Below, piece by piece: positions 34,701 to 49,700 of a DNA stretch of 64,000 nucleotides. This DNA comes from Monosiga brevicollis MX1 (Eukaryota; Opisthokonta; Choanoflagellata; Craspedida; Salpingoecidae): the NCBI RefSeq assembly GCF_000002865.3, contig NW_001865073.1:82780-146779 (forward strand), given 5' to 3'. The position numbers were made by a program, and so were the translations under genes. The notes under the pieces were generated by a model that was not told the DNA's origin, searched no databases, and was given only the letters and a program-made list of their open reading frames with translations. The number at the start of each line of letters is the position of its first letter. Positions within the stretch are counted from its first letter, which is position 1.

Positions 34701-37700
34701 TTGGCCACAGTGACCGTATACATCACCAATGTCAACGACAATGCTCCAGAGTTTAGGGCCGATACCTACAGCTGCACGATTGCAGAGAATTCAGTGGCAG
34801 GTACATTTTGTCAAACAGTTCAGGCCGATGACGCCGATCGCGTGAATAACGACGTAACGTACACCCTCAGCAACACGCAAGGCCGCTTTCGGATCAATCA
34901 TCTGACAGGTCGTATCGAGACCACTGCGCCACTTGATCGTGAAGCGCAGGCGAGCTACTCGCTGGTTGCTACAGCTGTTGATTCCGGCATCCCGCCTCGC
35001 TTTACCGATGTGCCGGTGATTGTGACTGTTTCGGACGTTAACGATAATCCTCCGCAGTTTGTCACAAAGAGCTTCACCCGCTCTGTGCCTGAAAATGCGG
35101 CTGGGGGTACCGTTCTGGTTACGCTTGAAGTGACCGATGCCGATGTTGGCGACGCCTCGGCCGTTGCCTTTAGTATCAACGGTGGGGAAGACCAATTCGA
35201 GGTCATCACAACGACGACCACCCCGGGCAATGCCGGAACGGCGCGACTTCGCATCAAGAACACAGCCACCCTTGACTATGAGGCGGTCCGCAACTATACC
35301 GTCCGTGTTACTGGTAAGCAGACGAATTCGACTCTGGTGTACCAATGTGTTTGAGGCAAGGTGCTGAAGCGGTTTTTTTTTTTTCACATGACACCCATTT
35401 TGATCGTGTTTGATCTCTTATTATCTCACCCCCATTTCTCTGCCATCTGCCGTGACAGCGCTCAATCCGGGAACGAGCATGTCCGACGTCTGTACGATTG
35501 ACATTCTGATTACAGATATCAATGACAACGCCCCTGTTTTTGGTCGCACCAGCTATAGTACACGTATCGCATCCTCGACTCTCTCGGTCTGTATGCATCT
35601 TTGGCTATTCGTGCTTCAGAGGGTCCCTTGCGCCCGGTCGTGTCGTGTGATAAAATGGAATGGAAGATAAGTTGAGTTCTTGTGTCGCCTCATTTTTTTT
35701 CTTTTCTTTTTTCTGTATTATCATTGCCTCGCATTCACCAGGGCACCACAATCTTGGCGCCACGCGCCACGGATGTCGACACGGGTGCTGGAGGTGTCAT
35801 CACATACAGTCTATCACAGTCGGATGCCGCCTCGTTTACTGTCGACGCCACCACTGGTGCCATCAGCACGGCGCGTGTACTCACAGCATCTGATCGCAGT
35901 TTCTCGTTTGCCATCATTGCACGAGACGGCGGTGGCCTTTCCACTCAAGCGACAATCTCGGTGACAGTGGCCACAACGTCCAACGATCTGAACCCTCAGT
36001 TTGCTCAAGTCTCCCAAATCACCTCCGTTCTGGAGAACTCGCCTGCAATGACACGCGTCGCTCAGTTTGTAGCAGCCGAGGCCGACCAGGGTCTCAATAG
36101 CCGCCTCAACTATACCTTGGTGGATGACCGCAATGCTAGCTTTATTGTCAAGACCGAGCTCAATACCAATAACCTGCGTGTTGCCAATGTTTACACCACC
36201 CGACCTTTTGATTACGAATCTGGTGTTGTGTCTTACATTCTCACGGTCGTCGCTACCGACTCAATTAACACGGATCGCCGAGGCCAGGCTACCTTGATCC
36301 TCTCTGTGGAGAACGTCAACGATATGGCCCCCACTTTTGCCCGCCAGACCTTTTATTTCAACTTTAGCGAAAACGCCATTGTCGGCGCCGTTGTTGGCCA
36401 ACTTGACGTCACAGATGGGGATCCTTTGGACGGTGGTGGCCGATTCTACGTTCTTTCCGACGACGTGCCTCCCCAGCTCACCGTCACGTCTGATGGTGTT
36501 ATCAAGGTGCAACAAACCGTCAAGTATGAAGTCTACTCCTCCTTCACCTTCACCGTCCGAGCAGTTGACTTTGGTGCAAACCAGCTGTCTTCCAATCTGT
36601 CGACTGTGATTGTCTCTGTTTTGGACGAGAACACCTACGCCCCGGAAATTTTGGAGCCCTCGGGTGAGGGATATGTGTGCTTAGTTGAGGAGGGCCGACC
36701 TGCGGGCACACGCTGTTCCACTCTTACAGCCATAGACTATGTAAGCACCTTCTTTGTCCTTTCATTCGAGTGTTGTAATGTTGTGTTGGGTTTTACTTTT
36801 TTCTTCTTTTTTTTTTTTTTTTTGTTTTCCTTTTGTTTTTGACCTCATCTCGTGTGTGCGTCAATAGGATGCTCCGGGCACGCCTTTTTCCGAGCTCGTG
36901 TGGTCCTTAACGGGCTCGCCCGAATTTGCCATCAATAGCTCTACTGGCGTGATCTACACCACATCTGTGATTGACAGCTCGGTTCAAACCAATTTCGCGC
37001 TCGTGGCCACCGTGCGCAACCCTGTGGGCAACGTTGGCAGTGATAGCACCAACGTCATTGTTCGAGTCGTAGAGCAAAACCTTTACGGGCCCCAATTTGA
37101 CTCTGCTGTGCGCCTCGTTGAGCTGGCCGAAACCGACTCAGCCCGGGTCATCGTAGACTTGAACGCTAGCGATCCGGACCACAGCAGCGTAGCTGACGTT
37201 GGCATCACATACACTCTCAAAGAGGCGGTGCCAGGCTTTTCAGTTGTCGCCTCAACGGGCGCGCTCCGCGCCGATGCGGGCGTCCTGGATTACGAGACCT
37301 TTTCTCGCAAAACCCTGACCGTGGTCGCCACGGATGATGGTGGAATCCCACGCTCTGCCGAGATTCTCGTCGTTTTGACCCTCACCGATGTCAACGACAA
37401 CTTTCCCACTTTTACTACTGATAATCTAGTCGTCGAGGTTGCCGCTGACGCAGCTATTGGCTCGATTCTTTCACGCGTGACCGCTCGCGATGCAGACTCT
37501 GGCTTTAGCGGCAGCGTCCTTTATTCTGTCACTGGTGGTCCCGTGCCGTTCGCCGTCGACCGCTCTGGCTACCTAACGACCACGGCAGCACTCGATGCAC
37601 TGCCTTACTCGTTTGCTGTGACAGCAACGGATGAGGGTGATCGGGATGGCTTTAGTGCACTTCAATCACTGACCCCTATTTCAATCACCGTGCGCCTACC

Positions 37701-40700
37701 TGACCCCGGGTCAGACTTGGTCCCTGCTTTTGATGTTGCCTTTGCACAAGCCAACGTCTCTGAAGACGCCTCGATTGGCCTTGGTATCCTTGATATCCCC
37801 ATTGCTAACATGTCGCTTGTGGCCTTTTTTGAGCTTCGCTCTGCCGATGGCACCAATGCTTCTGATTTTGCCATTGATCGCAATGGACAATTGGTCGTGG
37901 CCAACTTTCTCGACTATGAAACCAAGACGTTTTACAACCTCACCATCATTGGTACGTCATTTTGGCTTGACAATGGCGTCACGGGTTGTTTTTTTATATG
38001 GTGCTTGCCCCCCTCCCCCTCCATCATGGTTGTTTGGTGTTTGAGATCTCGGGTCCGTCTCAATTTCATTTCTCCTTCGTTTTTCTCTTGCCTGCACATA
38101 GCACATGGCTATGGGCCGAGCACTGCCACGTCTTCAATGTGGGTGGCCATCAACATTCAAGATATCAACGACCACGCTCCAGTATTTGATGCGGTGCAGG
38201 TTCGCATCTACGTCTCTGAGTTGAAGGAGGCCGGCTCGATTATTGGCCGCGTGCGGGCCACCGACAAAGACGATGCCGCCCTTTATGGAGCGGTGACCTA
38301 CCAGCTGATCGAAACATTCCCGGCATTGACTGGCTCCGCCCGCTTTTTGCTGGGCGTGGATGACAGCGACAACGCAGCCACCATTCAGCTCTCAGACCCA
38401 AGCCCGCTTGACTACGAACAAGTTCAGCTCTACACTCTGACGATCCGTGCCATAGACGCCGGTTTCCGCTTTGCAGATGCCACTGTCTACGTCGAGGTGC
38501 TCGATGCTCCAGATGGGCCTGCGCTGCAATTTGTTGACCCCGTTGCCTCAATCAAGCTGCCCACAGGCTTCTCTGGTGAGGTGGCGACTTTACGCGCTGC
38601 CTTTGCCTCGCCGGCGCCGCAACAAACCATTACCTACACGCTAACCCGAATGACAGACTTTGCCATTGGATCTGTTGCCAACTCAGCGGGCCTTATTTCG
38701 GCCCCATCCCCTTTGAGCGATGGGTTCTACTCTCTGCTCGTTCAGGCGTTGAGTAGTGCGGGCCAGTCTGTTTCCACCACGCTGAACGTCACGGTCGCGC
38801 CCGTGACGCCCACCGACGTGCAATTCTCTGCTAGCAATTACAAGGCAACCCTTGCAGAGTCGGCACCTTTGAGTACCAACGTCGTCACTGTCTCTGCCAC
38901 CGTGAACGTGCGTAAAACCTTTGTTGCTTTATTCTCTCGCTCGCTCTTCTCGTGCTCGCTCTTGCTTGCCTCCCCCCCCCCTTTTTTTTGAACCAAACAG
39001 GCCATGATTCGCTCATGTTGTCAACGATCGCTTCACGTCATTAGGGTGCCTCATCGGCGAGCATGCGATATGCTATCGTCGGTGGTGGCGATCGTTTCTC
39101 AATTGGCGCGAGCTCGGGCGTAATCAGCCTGGCAGCTGCGCTCAACTACGAAGACGCCAGTTTCCATGCATTGACTGTGCGTGCGACGGAGACTGCGTCG
39201 GGTCAGCAAGCTTTGGCCACTGTGCGTGTAACCGTGGTCAACATCGTTGAGAGCATTCGCTTTGAGGCGAATGTTTATGCTGTTTCTGTGAGCGAGTGCA
39301 ATCACGGGGACTTGCCAGCCTGCAACTGGACTGCCCCGGTTCTGCGAGCCTTTGATGAAGGCAATAATCTTGTCGCCGCCACTTTCAATGTGATCGGTGA
39401 CACACGCTTTGTCATTGGGCAGGACGCTACGCTTGCATATCAGGTCGAATTGGCTCCGGGTGCCATCTTTGATTACGAGGCCACTTCGGTCGTCACTACG
39501 ACTTTGCAGGCAACAAGCAACACCCTGACCACCTCCGCCACGCTCCAGATACACGTGCTGAATGTGGATGATCTGGCCCCAGTCTTTGTTAACAACGCTA
39601 GCCTTCTCGAGCCCATTGTTTCCGAGGGCCTGCCCGTCGGGAGCGTCGTGACCTCGATTGCCGCCTACGACCCAGATGTTACCACAGACGTGGCTCCGAG
39701 CCTCACTTTTGCCCTTGCGGAACCGTTCGAACCCTTTGAGATGGATGGGACCTCAGGCACCCTGCTGCTTCGCTCACCCCTGGATCGCGAAACTCAAGAT
39801 CGATATGCGCTCAACGTTACGGCCACGGATCTTGTGGGGCGCACCAGCGCCGTTCTTGTCAACGTCACGGTAACTGATCTCAACGACAACGCCCCTGTCT
39901 TCAATGAATCCGTTGCGTGGGTGGAATTCACCTCTCCAATTTTGGATGGAAGCTACGTGACCACTCTCAATGCGTCTGATGCGGACATTGGGGTCAATCG
40001 CCAACTGCGATTTGCCATCAGTCGGCTTCATGATGCCGGTGACTTTGTCGTCAACGCCGAGTCGGGCGTTGTGGAGCTCTCGCGAGCTCTTGACGTCGGA
40101 ACTTACTCCGTCATCGTTACGGCCACAGATCAGGGGCAGCCTCAGCTCAGCAGTGATCCTGATGCCAACGTGACCGTGGCTGTACTTCCTCCACCCACAC
40201 GTCCCAGCTGGGTGGTTCCAGCACTCTTGGTGCGCACGCTGAATGAGGAAGCTCCTGCCAGTACCATTTACACACTGACGCCGCTTATCGATGACCGAAC
40301 AGTTACGACAGAAGTAGTGCTCCTCACTGACACCACCGACTTCGAGGTGGTGGAGAGCAATGGCAATGTGCAACTTCGCAGCACTGTCCCCCTTGATCGA
40401 GAGACCCAGGCCACGCATACCCTACTTCTAGGCGTCCGCGACCCCGCTGTGAGCCCTCTGATGGAAAATTTGACGGTGTCAGTGGAACTTCAAGACGTCA
40501 ATGATCACGACCCCGTGTTTGTGCACCCGTACATTCAGGTCAATCTCTCAGAGGCCGTGCCCATCAACACCACCGTTGCGAGCGTGTTGGCGACCGACCT
40601 GGATGATGGTGCCAACGGTCATGTCCGATTCTCCGTCGATGCAGGTTCGGAATCCCCCTTCTTTTTTGTGGGGCCAGCAGGCCTCATTGTGACCCGAGCG

Positions 40701-43700
40701 AGCCTCAACTACGAGTCACTCTCCAACGCCACCATCGTGCTGATTGTGCATGCCACGGATGGTGGAGGGCGTCAGGCTCTGCCACCTGCCACAATTGTTA
40801 TCGACATTCTCAACGAGAACGACAATCATCCAGTGTTAAATCAGAGTGACTACTTTGTCGATCAAATGGAGGGCGAGACGAATTCGGCCCTGGTTCAAGT
40901 CGGCGCTACAGATGCGGACGGGCCATTATACCCGCTGACATTTAGTTTGGCGGCGTCAGACATTGCCCAGGGGTTTGCAATTGATGCAGCCACTGGCGTT
41001 GTATCTGTGACCGCGCCCTTGGACCGTGAGACGACTGATGCGTACACGCTTTTAGTGACCGTCTCCGACGGCGTCATTGCCTATGATGTCGTTGCCAGTG
41101 TACATATCACCGTGTTAGATGCCAATGACAACACGCCTGTGTTGGATTCAAGCGTGGACACGCTCGTCTTGGATGAGAACACGGAGCAAGTAGTGCTGCC
41201 TTTTGGCGTTTATGCTTCGGATGCTGATATTGGAATGAATGCCGAGATTTCGTTTGCCTTGACATCCGACCCAGCCTGGTTTACCATTGATGAGGCAACC
41301 GGTGTGGTTTCGCGCTCGGGCGCGGTCGACTTTGAGCTGCTTCGTGCCTCCACTGCCGCATGCCCAACCAGCAATGTGAATGGCTCGCTGATCCCCATCA
41401 CTTTGTCCGTGACGGCCACGGACGGCGGCACGATTGCCCGGTCCACTGACATCCAACTTGTCGTTCTAGTGCGTGATTTGAATGACAACCCCCCAACTTT
41501 GGTCGATGCACCCGCCACCTACGAGCACAACGAGAGCGTGGCCACGTTTCCGGTTGTGGTTGGTACCTTTGTCGCTGCCGACGAAGACTGCACCTCAGCC
41601 ACTTTGAATTTTTCCCTTGTCAATGCCTCTGATGCATCCTATTTTGCTGTGGTGCCCGTTGCGCCCCAAACCGCTGAGTTGCGGCTCATCAAAGCTGTTG
41701 ATCGTGAAGTCACACAGACCCTATCGGCAACCTTAGCGGTCTTTGATGGCGCCACGGCCATTGCCTCAACGCTTGTTGTGACCGTCCTGGACGCGAACGA
41801 TAATGCCCCAGCCTTTGCGCAACGCCGCTTCGAAACAGACCTGAGCGAGGCTGCTCCTGGAACAAACGTGCTGTCCCTAGTCGCCACCGACGCCGATGCT
41901 GGACAGAATGCAGAAATAGTTTACTCCATCAGCAGCGGTGACCCCAACAATGACTTTGCACTGGACAACGAAACTGGCTTGCTCACCACTGCACGTCTCA
42001 TTTGCTTGTCAGACGCGATCGAGGCTTATAATTTGGTGGTGGCCGCGGCAGACCGTGGTATCCCGTCCCAGCGCACTGAGGTGGCTGTCTTCATCCGCAT
42101 CGTTCGTGCCGCAGACGCTACCATCCTGTATGCTGCGAAGGACATGAACGTCACGATTATGGAGCACGTTGCCATCGGTACGACCGTGGCCAATCTCGAG
42201 ATTGACAGCGGCAACTGCACTTCTTCAGTTGATTATAGCCTGAGCGTGCTGCCCGCTTCCGGTACTCCTTTTGTTATCGACCCCTCCTCGGGCTTGGTGA
42301 CTGTCAATGCGGATCTCGACCGTGAGACGATCAAGGAATATGATTTGATTGTCACGGCATCAACATCGACCGGTGTTGAGGATACCAAAAGCGTGACTGT
42401 GCACCTTGCAGACCGCAATGACTTTCCACCCGTCTTTGCGGTCAACCTTACTCGCGCTTCGATCGTCGAAAACGTGGCCACGGCCGAGACTGTGGCCACC
42501 GTGGTGGCCACAGATGCTGATGATTGTTCTTCGTGCATGCTGAGCTACAGCATCACCGCTGGAAACGCCGGGGGCACGTTCGCCATCGATGAACAGGGCC
42601 GCATCACGCGCGTTCAGGCCCTATGCGCTGCCGATCGTCCCACTTTCACCCTTCAGATAACGGCAAGTGATGGGGGTAGCCCGGCCCTCACAGCCACGAC
42701 TATCGTCATCGTGGCTGTCACCGCCGCTCCGCCTAATACCAACACCGCACCTGTTTTTATCATTGCTGACCAAGCACTTGAAATTCCTGAGAGCCGAGCA
42801 CCAGGTGTGCTGCTGAATGCCGCTGCCGTGGATCCCGACTGTGGCGATGAATTGGTGTACGATATTGTGGAAGGCGATCTTTACTCCGACTTCCTCTGGC
42901 TCACGCAAGCTGGCAACCTTCTGCTGGTTCGAGGCCCTGATGTCAGTCTGCTGGCTGAGGCGCGCGTTACCCTGCGTGTCACAGACCTGGACGGCGCCTC
43001 CGCGCTGCTTCGCGTCAACATCACTTTCCTGGATGCAGCCGGCTTCCCGCGCTCCAATGAAGGCTTTCCGAGCTTTGACCTGGATCAGTACAACTTTACC
43101 GTGGTAGAGGCTGCGGCCGGGCTCGTCGTGGGGACTCTCTCGGCCACCGATGATCGCGCGGTGGTGTTTTCGCTGGTGGGCACGGACGCCCAAGTCTTTG
43201 ACATCGATGCTGGCACCGGCTTGTTGACCACCATCAGAGACCTTTGTGCCGCTACACAAAACGCATATCATTTTACTGCTCGTGCCCACGATGAAGGTGG
43301 CCTGGTAGCCTCGGTGCCCATTACAGTCAGTGTCACTGGTGCTCCAAACGCGGCACCGACTTTCACCGCCGATACCTTGTCTTTGCTCACCGTGCCCGAA
43401 GATGAAGCTGTGGGCAGCTTAGTGGGCTCGCTTTACGCCACCGATTCCAACTGCGGGGACATGCTCATTTTTAGCATCGTGTCGCAGACCCCCTCCGGTT
43501 ATTTTCTCGTGGCGGCTGACTCAGGGGCTATTACTCTGAGCCAGACACTCGATGCCGAGACGACGAGCACGCACACACTTCAGGTGGCAGTCAGCGATGG
43601 GACGGTCCAAGCCCTCCAGGCCATCACCATCACCGTCACAAATGTGGACGATGAGGCACCCGTGTTCGCCACTGCCAGTGCTTCCGTGAGCATTCCTGAA

Positions 43701-46700
43701 AACCAGGTTGCTGGAGAGACCATCTACCTGGCGCAGGCCACAGATGCCGATTCGGTGACGCTTCGGTACACTCTGACCAACAGCTCGCGCTCGCCCTTTG
43801 CCATCGATGCCGTCACCGGTCAGGTGGCTGTGCGCGGCACGCTGTGCGCTGCCACAACCCCTTTGCACTTGGTCGAAATCGTGGCGTCCGACGGTGTCAA
43901 TGCAGGCTACATGCAGCTTGCTGTGACGGTGACCTCCGTCAACGCCTACCCGCCCAGCTTTGAGTCCTCTGTGTATCACTTCCAGGCGTATGAGGTGCAA
44001 GCCTCGGGTTCATTTGTTGGCCGGGTGGCCGCGCAAGATCGGGACTGCGGTGATACTTCCTTCGTCTATAGCATTATTGGGGGCCAAACCAGCCCCGCCA
44101 CTTTCAGCATCAACGCTGACACCGGCGCCATCGCCATTCTGCGCCCCGTCGATTACACCAAGCAAACCCAGCACACGCTGACGGTCATGGCCAGTGATGG
44201 CCGATCCGTGCCTCGCACCGGCACTGCGCAGGTCATCGTCTCCGTAAAGCCCAACTCGGGTGACTTGCCCGTGTTCACCGAGCCGACATACTTTTACGTG
44301 GTTCCAGAGGATGCCCTGCCAGGCCACGTGCTGGGCATGCTGGCCTATCGCAGCCCTAACAATGTGCAAGTTGCATTTAGTATCGTTGATGGCAACGAGG
44401 ATGCTTTCATGGCCCTCAACGCCAGCACTGGTGCCCTGACGATCGCAAGCGAGCTTTGCTATCGGCGCGCCGCTCAAGTACAGCTCACAGCACGCATCGT
44501 GAATACAAACGATACCTCTCTCTACACCGACACGGTGGTCCGCATTGACGTGCTTCAAGCCAATGCTCACGCCCCTCTCTTTGCCAACTCATCGGCCGAC
44601 TCAGCCTCAATCAGTGAGACGACATCAGTTGGCACGGTGGTGCTCACAGCGACGGCCACTGACGCCGACTGTGATGATGTGGTGACATATGCCCTCCTCT
44701 CCGGTGGCGACTACTTTAGCATCCAAGCCACCACGGGCCAAATCCGCATTGAACAGGCGCTCGCCTATCATCTCCACTCTTCACACGTGGTTCAAGTCCA
44801 GGCCACCGACCTCCTTGGGCGCGCCACGTCCAAGGTATTCACCGTCAACGTCATCAACGTCAATACGCTGCCCCCTCGGTTTTCTCAGGGCATATACGAA
44901 ATGAGCATTTTGGAGAGTCGTCCAGTGGGCAGTTTGGTGGGCACGCTGGCCGCCGAGGATGCCGATTCTACAAGCCTAACGTACACCATTCTCTCAGGCA
45001 ACAGCGGCTTGACTTTTGCATTGAGTGCGACGTCGGGCAACCTGACACTGCGGAATACGGTGTGCGCCCGCGATCCGGGCTCATTCGTACTCGTGGTTCA
45101 GGTCACCGATGGCCAGTTTACACATAGCACGGTTGTGCGGGTCACGGTTTTGCGCGATGTCCAGGCCCCCCCGACCGTTGCTCTCACCGCGCCAGTTACA
45201 CTCTACTCGGATGCCGCTGCCGGCACTGCTGTTGCTGTTGCGCGCGCCACCGTCGTGGAATGCTATGGCAACGTGACCTTTGCCGTGGCAGCCTCAAACG
45301 CCGCCCCCATCACAATTGACTCGACCACGGGCCTGGTGCGCACGAACGGACCCCTTGTGGAATCAGCTTATTTGGCGGCCATCACGGCCGCCAACAACGC
45401 TGGAACTACCGCCTTCAACTTCCTCCTTCAGGTTACGACGCGCCCAGCCACCACGCCCAGCTTCTCCCAGACACACTATGAAGTCAACGTCCTCGAGACG
45501 ACCGACGTTGGCGATGTCGTTTTTCTTCCAAGTGTTGAGGCAAATGGAGCAACAGTGACCTTCTCGCAGGACGGATCTGCTTCCAGTCTGGCCGTCGATA
45601 CCCAAACCGGGGATGTCCGGCTTCTTCGAAGCCTCTGCGCGGCCTTGCAGCCCCAACTCAGCCTGGTGCTGCTTGCCACCACTGCCACTGGAGCCACGGC
45701 GCGCGCCTCCATCACCTTTACTGTGGTCGCCATCAACGCCCACAAACCCACTTTCAGTCGTTCTCTGGTAACGGTCAGTGTGGCCGAAAACACTCCACCC
45801 CTGACACCCATCTTGGCCCTGTCAGCTTCGGACGCCGACTGCACGCCCGCCCCGCTGGCTTTCTCAATCGTCGGCGGCGGCACGGCTGCAACCCAGTCGT
45901 TTGCGCTGGCTCCAGGTACCAACGTTCTTCGCACGCTGGCCACCCTGGATTATGAGGCTCAGTCGTCTTTCACAATCTTTGTGCGCGTTTCCGACGGCAC
46001 TCTCAGCTCCGTAGCTGAGGTTCGTATCACCGTCACGGATGTGGCCGACCAGGCTCCCGTGTGGGCGGCCTCCGCATATGCCGCTTCGGTCCTGGAAAAT
46101 GCTCCTCTGGGTACTACAGTGACCACTGTCGGTGCAGCCACCCCCGATCGACAGGCGCTGTACTATTCACTTGCCGCTGGCAACGAGGCATATGGCTTTC
46201 AGGTGGGCACCACAAGCGGCGTTGTATCACTGCAGCGCACTCTGTGCGCCCGCAATCAGGACTCTTACAACCTCACGGCCCGTGCAACTGTGCTGGCCAA
46301 CACGGCCATGTTTGCGGACGTGGCCGTGACCGTGGCTGTGGTGGATGCCAATGAGTATGCTCCGGTGGTCCGCGTACCGGCGGCCATGCAAGAGCTGACA
46401 GAAGCCACTCCCGTGGGCTCGACACTGCTCACGCTGACGGCCACTGACGCTGATTGCAACGATCAAGTCCGTTTCCGGATCGTCGGCGGTCAAGCCAACC
46501 CCGCACACTTTGCCATCGACGCGCTGTCGGGAGCCATTACGCTGATTCGCGCGGTAGAATCAGCAGTCACCACCACACACGCGATTCGCATTGAGGCGTA
46601 TGACAACCACCCTTACAACCCCCGTTCCACTCTTGTCACTGTCGGATTCCTGGTCCTCGAGGCCGGCGCCCTGGATCCTACCTTCACGGCCCCCTTGGTG

Positions 46701-49700
46701 AGCGTGACCGTGGATGAAACCATCCCAATTGGAACAGTGGTGGCCCAGCTCACGGCACGGGACGAGGACGAACCAGGAACCATTGTTCCTGAAGAATTTC
46801 GCCTTGTCGGGGGCAATGCGCCTGGTCTGTTTGCTGTAGACCTCTATAGTGGCAACGTGACATCGACCAGCGCCCTGTGCGCCGCCGAGTTGCCCGTGAT
46901 CACGCTCCAAGTGACCGTGGGTGAGGAGGGCCAGCCCTACGACGTAGCTACCGTCAATATCTCAGTCCGCAATGTCAACAATCATGCGCCCGAGATTACT
47001 GCAAGCTCGCTCAATGTGTCGGTGTCCGAGGACGCGAACATCGGCACGTTGGTCTTTAGCGGCATTGCCACCGACGCCGATTGCCGCGACGTGCTGACAA
47101 CAACTCTGGTCGGCGGTGATTCGGTACCACCTACTTTCTACGTGTCGGGTGTCGACTCGAATGGCGCCTTTTCGGTTGGACTGCTGCGCCGCGTGGACCG
47201 TGAGGACGTTCCATTGTGGTCGTTGACTGTGCGTGTCAGTGACGATGCGGGACGTAGCTCCACCGTGACAGTGCACTTGTCCGTGACGGACATCAATGAC
47301 AACAGCCCCCTGTTTGGCCAGAATGTCTACACCGCGGCCAACCTGCCCGAGCGGACAGCAGTGGGTACTCGTGTGGCCACGGTACAGGCCTCCGACCGCG
47401 ACACGGGCCTCAACGCTGCCCTGCATTATTTCTTTCTCACCCCGACCTCAGTGTTCACACTCAACGAGACCACCGGTGTGGTGAGCTTGGCGCAGACCGT
47501 GTGCGCCGACATCCGCTCGATCTACGAGCTGCAGGTCGTTGCTCAAGATCAGGGTGTGCCGGCTCGCAACGATACAGCCAACCTGATCATCAGCATCGCC
47601 CCGGTGAACGACTTTCAGCCACGCATAGCCGGCTCAGGGACGCTTGCAGCCATGGTCAGTGAAGCTGCGCCTGTGAACGCCTCAGTCTTTTCAATTGTCG
47701 CAACGGATGGCGACTGCGAAGAGACGTTGACCTACACCATTGCTGCCGGAGACTATGAGCCGCCCTACTTTGCCATTGACAACGTGACAGGCAGCATCAT
47801 CGTGGCCCGCACACTTGACTATGAGTTGGTCACCCGCTATGTTTTGCAGGTCCACGTGTCCGACGGCGAGTACACAGACTCAAGCTCACTGGTCATCACT
47901 GTTGAGGATGTGAATGACAATGCACCCGTCTTCTCACGCACCACCTATACAGCAACCTTTGCTGAGACCCAAAGTGTGGGTACAACATTGCTCACGCTCG
48001 CTGCTTCGGACCGCGACTCGGGCATTCGTGGCATGTTTGATTTCGCTTTGATCAGCGGCAACGGCGATGGCCGATTCGACCTCAATGCTACCACAGGCGA
48101 GCTCAGCTTGCTCTTACCTTTGGATAGAGAAAATGCATCCTCGTATACTCTCGGTGTTGCGGTCACCGACCGGGGCACACCGGCTCTCAACTCGACTGCC
48201 CGCGTCATCATCACCGTGACGGACGTGAACGACAACGCGCCGCAGTTTACGGCAGAGACGTTTAGTGTGTATTTGGCTGAAAATGCGCAGGCTGGCGACC
48301 CAGTATTCACCGTGACCGCCACGGATGCTGACGTTGGTGTCAACGCGGCACTGAGTTTTACGCTCCTCGCCTCAGGTGATGCTGCGCGCTTCAACATGAG
48401 CGCAGATGGCAGCATCACCGTGGCCGCCGGCGCCTCGTTTGATCGGGAGACACAAGAGTCCATCGTCCTTACCGTCCGTGTTCGCGATGCAGGTGTGCCT
48501 AGTCTGCAGAGCGAGACCACACTGACCGTGCACCTCACAGACGTCAATGACAATCCGCCCGTTTTTGCAGTTGCCACACAAAACGTCAGTCTGAGCGAAA
48601 ATGCCCCTGGCACGCTCCTGCTGACCGCAACCGCGACGGACGCAGATGTGGGTGCCAACGCTGGCATTGTTTACAGCTTGGAAAATACCTTCTCGGGACG
48701 GTTTACCATCAACGCGTCCAGCGGGGCTTTGTCCACGACAGGACCACTCGATCGCGAGGCTCAAGCTGCATATCGCCTCGTCGTGGTGGCGTCTTCTATC
48801 ATGCCGCCGCTGCAAGAAGCTACTCTTGATGTTTATGTCACCGTGCTGGACAAAAACGATAATCACCCAGTCCTTCAGTCCACCGAATACTCGATTGTCT
48901 TACCCGAAAATGCGGCCGTCGGCACCCTAATCCTACAACTCAATGCTACAGATGCGGACGAGCCGGGTCAACCAAACTCGCAGATAGCCTACGCACTCAT
49001 TGACGGCAACACTGAAAACCTCTTTGCGCTAGATACGACCACAGGCGCACTCACCGTGGCTATTTCCCCCAACGCTGAGGTGCACAGTGATGCAAGCCTC
49101 CTTATTCAAGTGCGAGACATGGGGCCTGGTACTTTTGTGCTCAATATCACGATTGAGATCTTGCTGCAGGACCTGAATGACAACCCGCCCGAGTTTGACA
49201 GCGCCAGCTACACGGGCAGCGTAGCAGAGGATGCCGCGATCAATACCACCGTGACCCAGGTCTCCGCCACCAATCCAGATGTCTCGGCTGACCCCATCAA
49301 ATACTCGATTCGTGCTGGCAACGCAGCCGGACGCTTTGCCATTGATGCAACCACGGGCGAGATCCGGGTGGCACAAGTCCTTGATCGTGAAACGACACCT
49401 GGATATGTTCTCACGGTTCGCGCCGATGATAGCGTTCAATTGGCTCAGACGTCGGTGACCATTACAGTCACAGACGTCAACGACAACAGTCCTGTGTTTG
49501 TTCGGCCAACGTACTCCACTGCCATTGCCGAGTCTGCTCCTGAGAACTCCCCTGTTCTACAGGTGTCGGCAACGGATGCCGATGTTGGCCTCAATGCACG
49601 TCTGAGCTACGAGCTTGCAGGCTCGACCATGCTGCTGACTGCAACGAATGCCGTGGTGCCCTTTGACAATGCCAGCACGTTGCCCTTTGCTATCAACGCC

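Noticed and set aside
47945-48667. Minus-strand open frames inside the cadherin exon (up to 240 codons)
   Set aside because: They are shadows of GC-rich repeat coding; they recur at equivalent places in many repeats and show no independent motifs.
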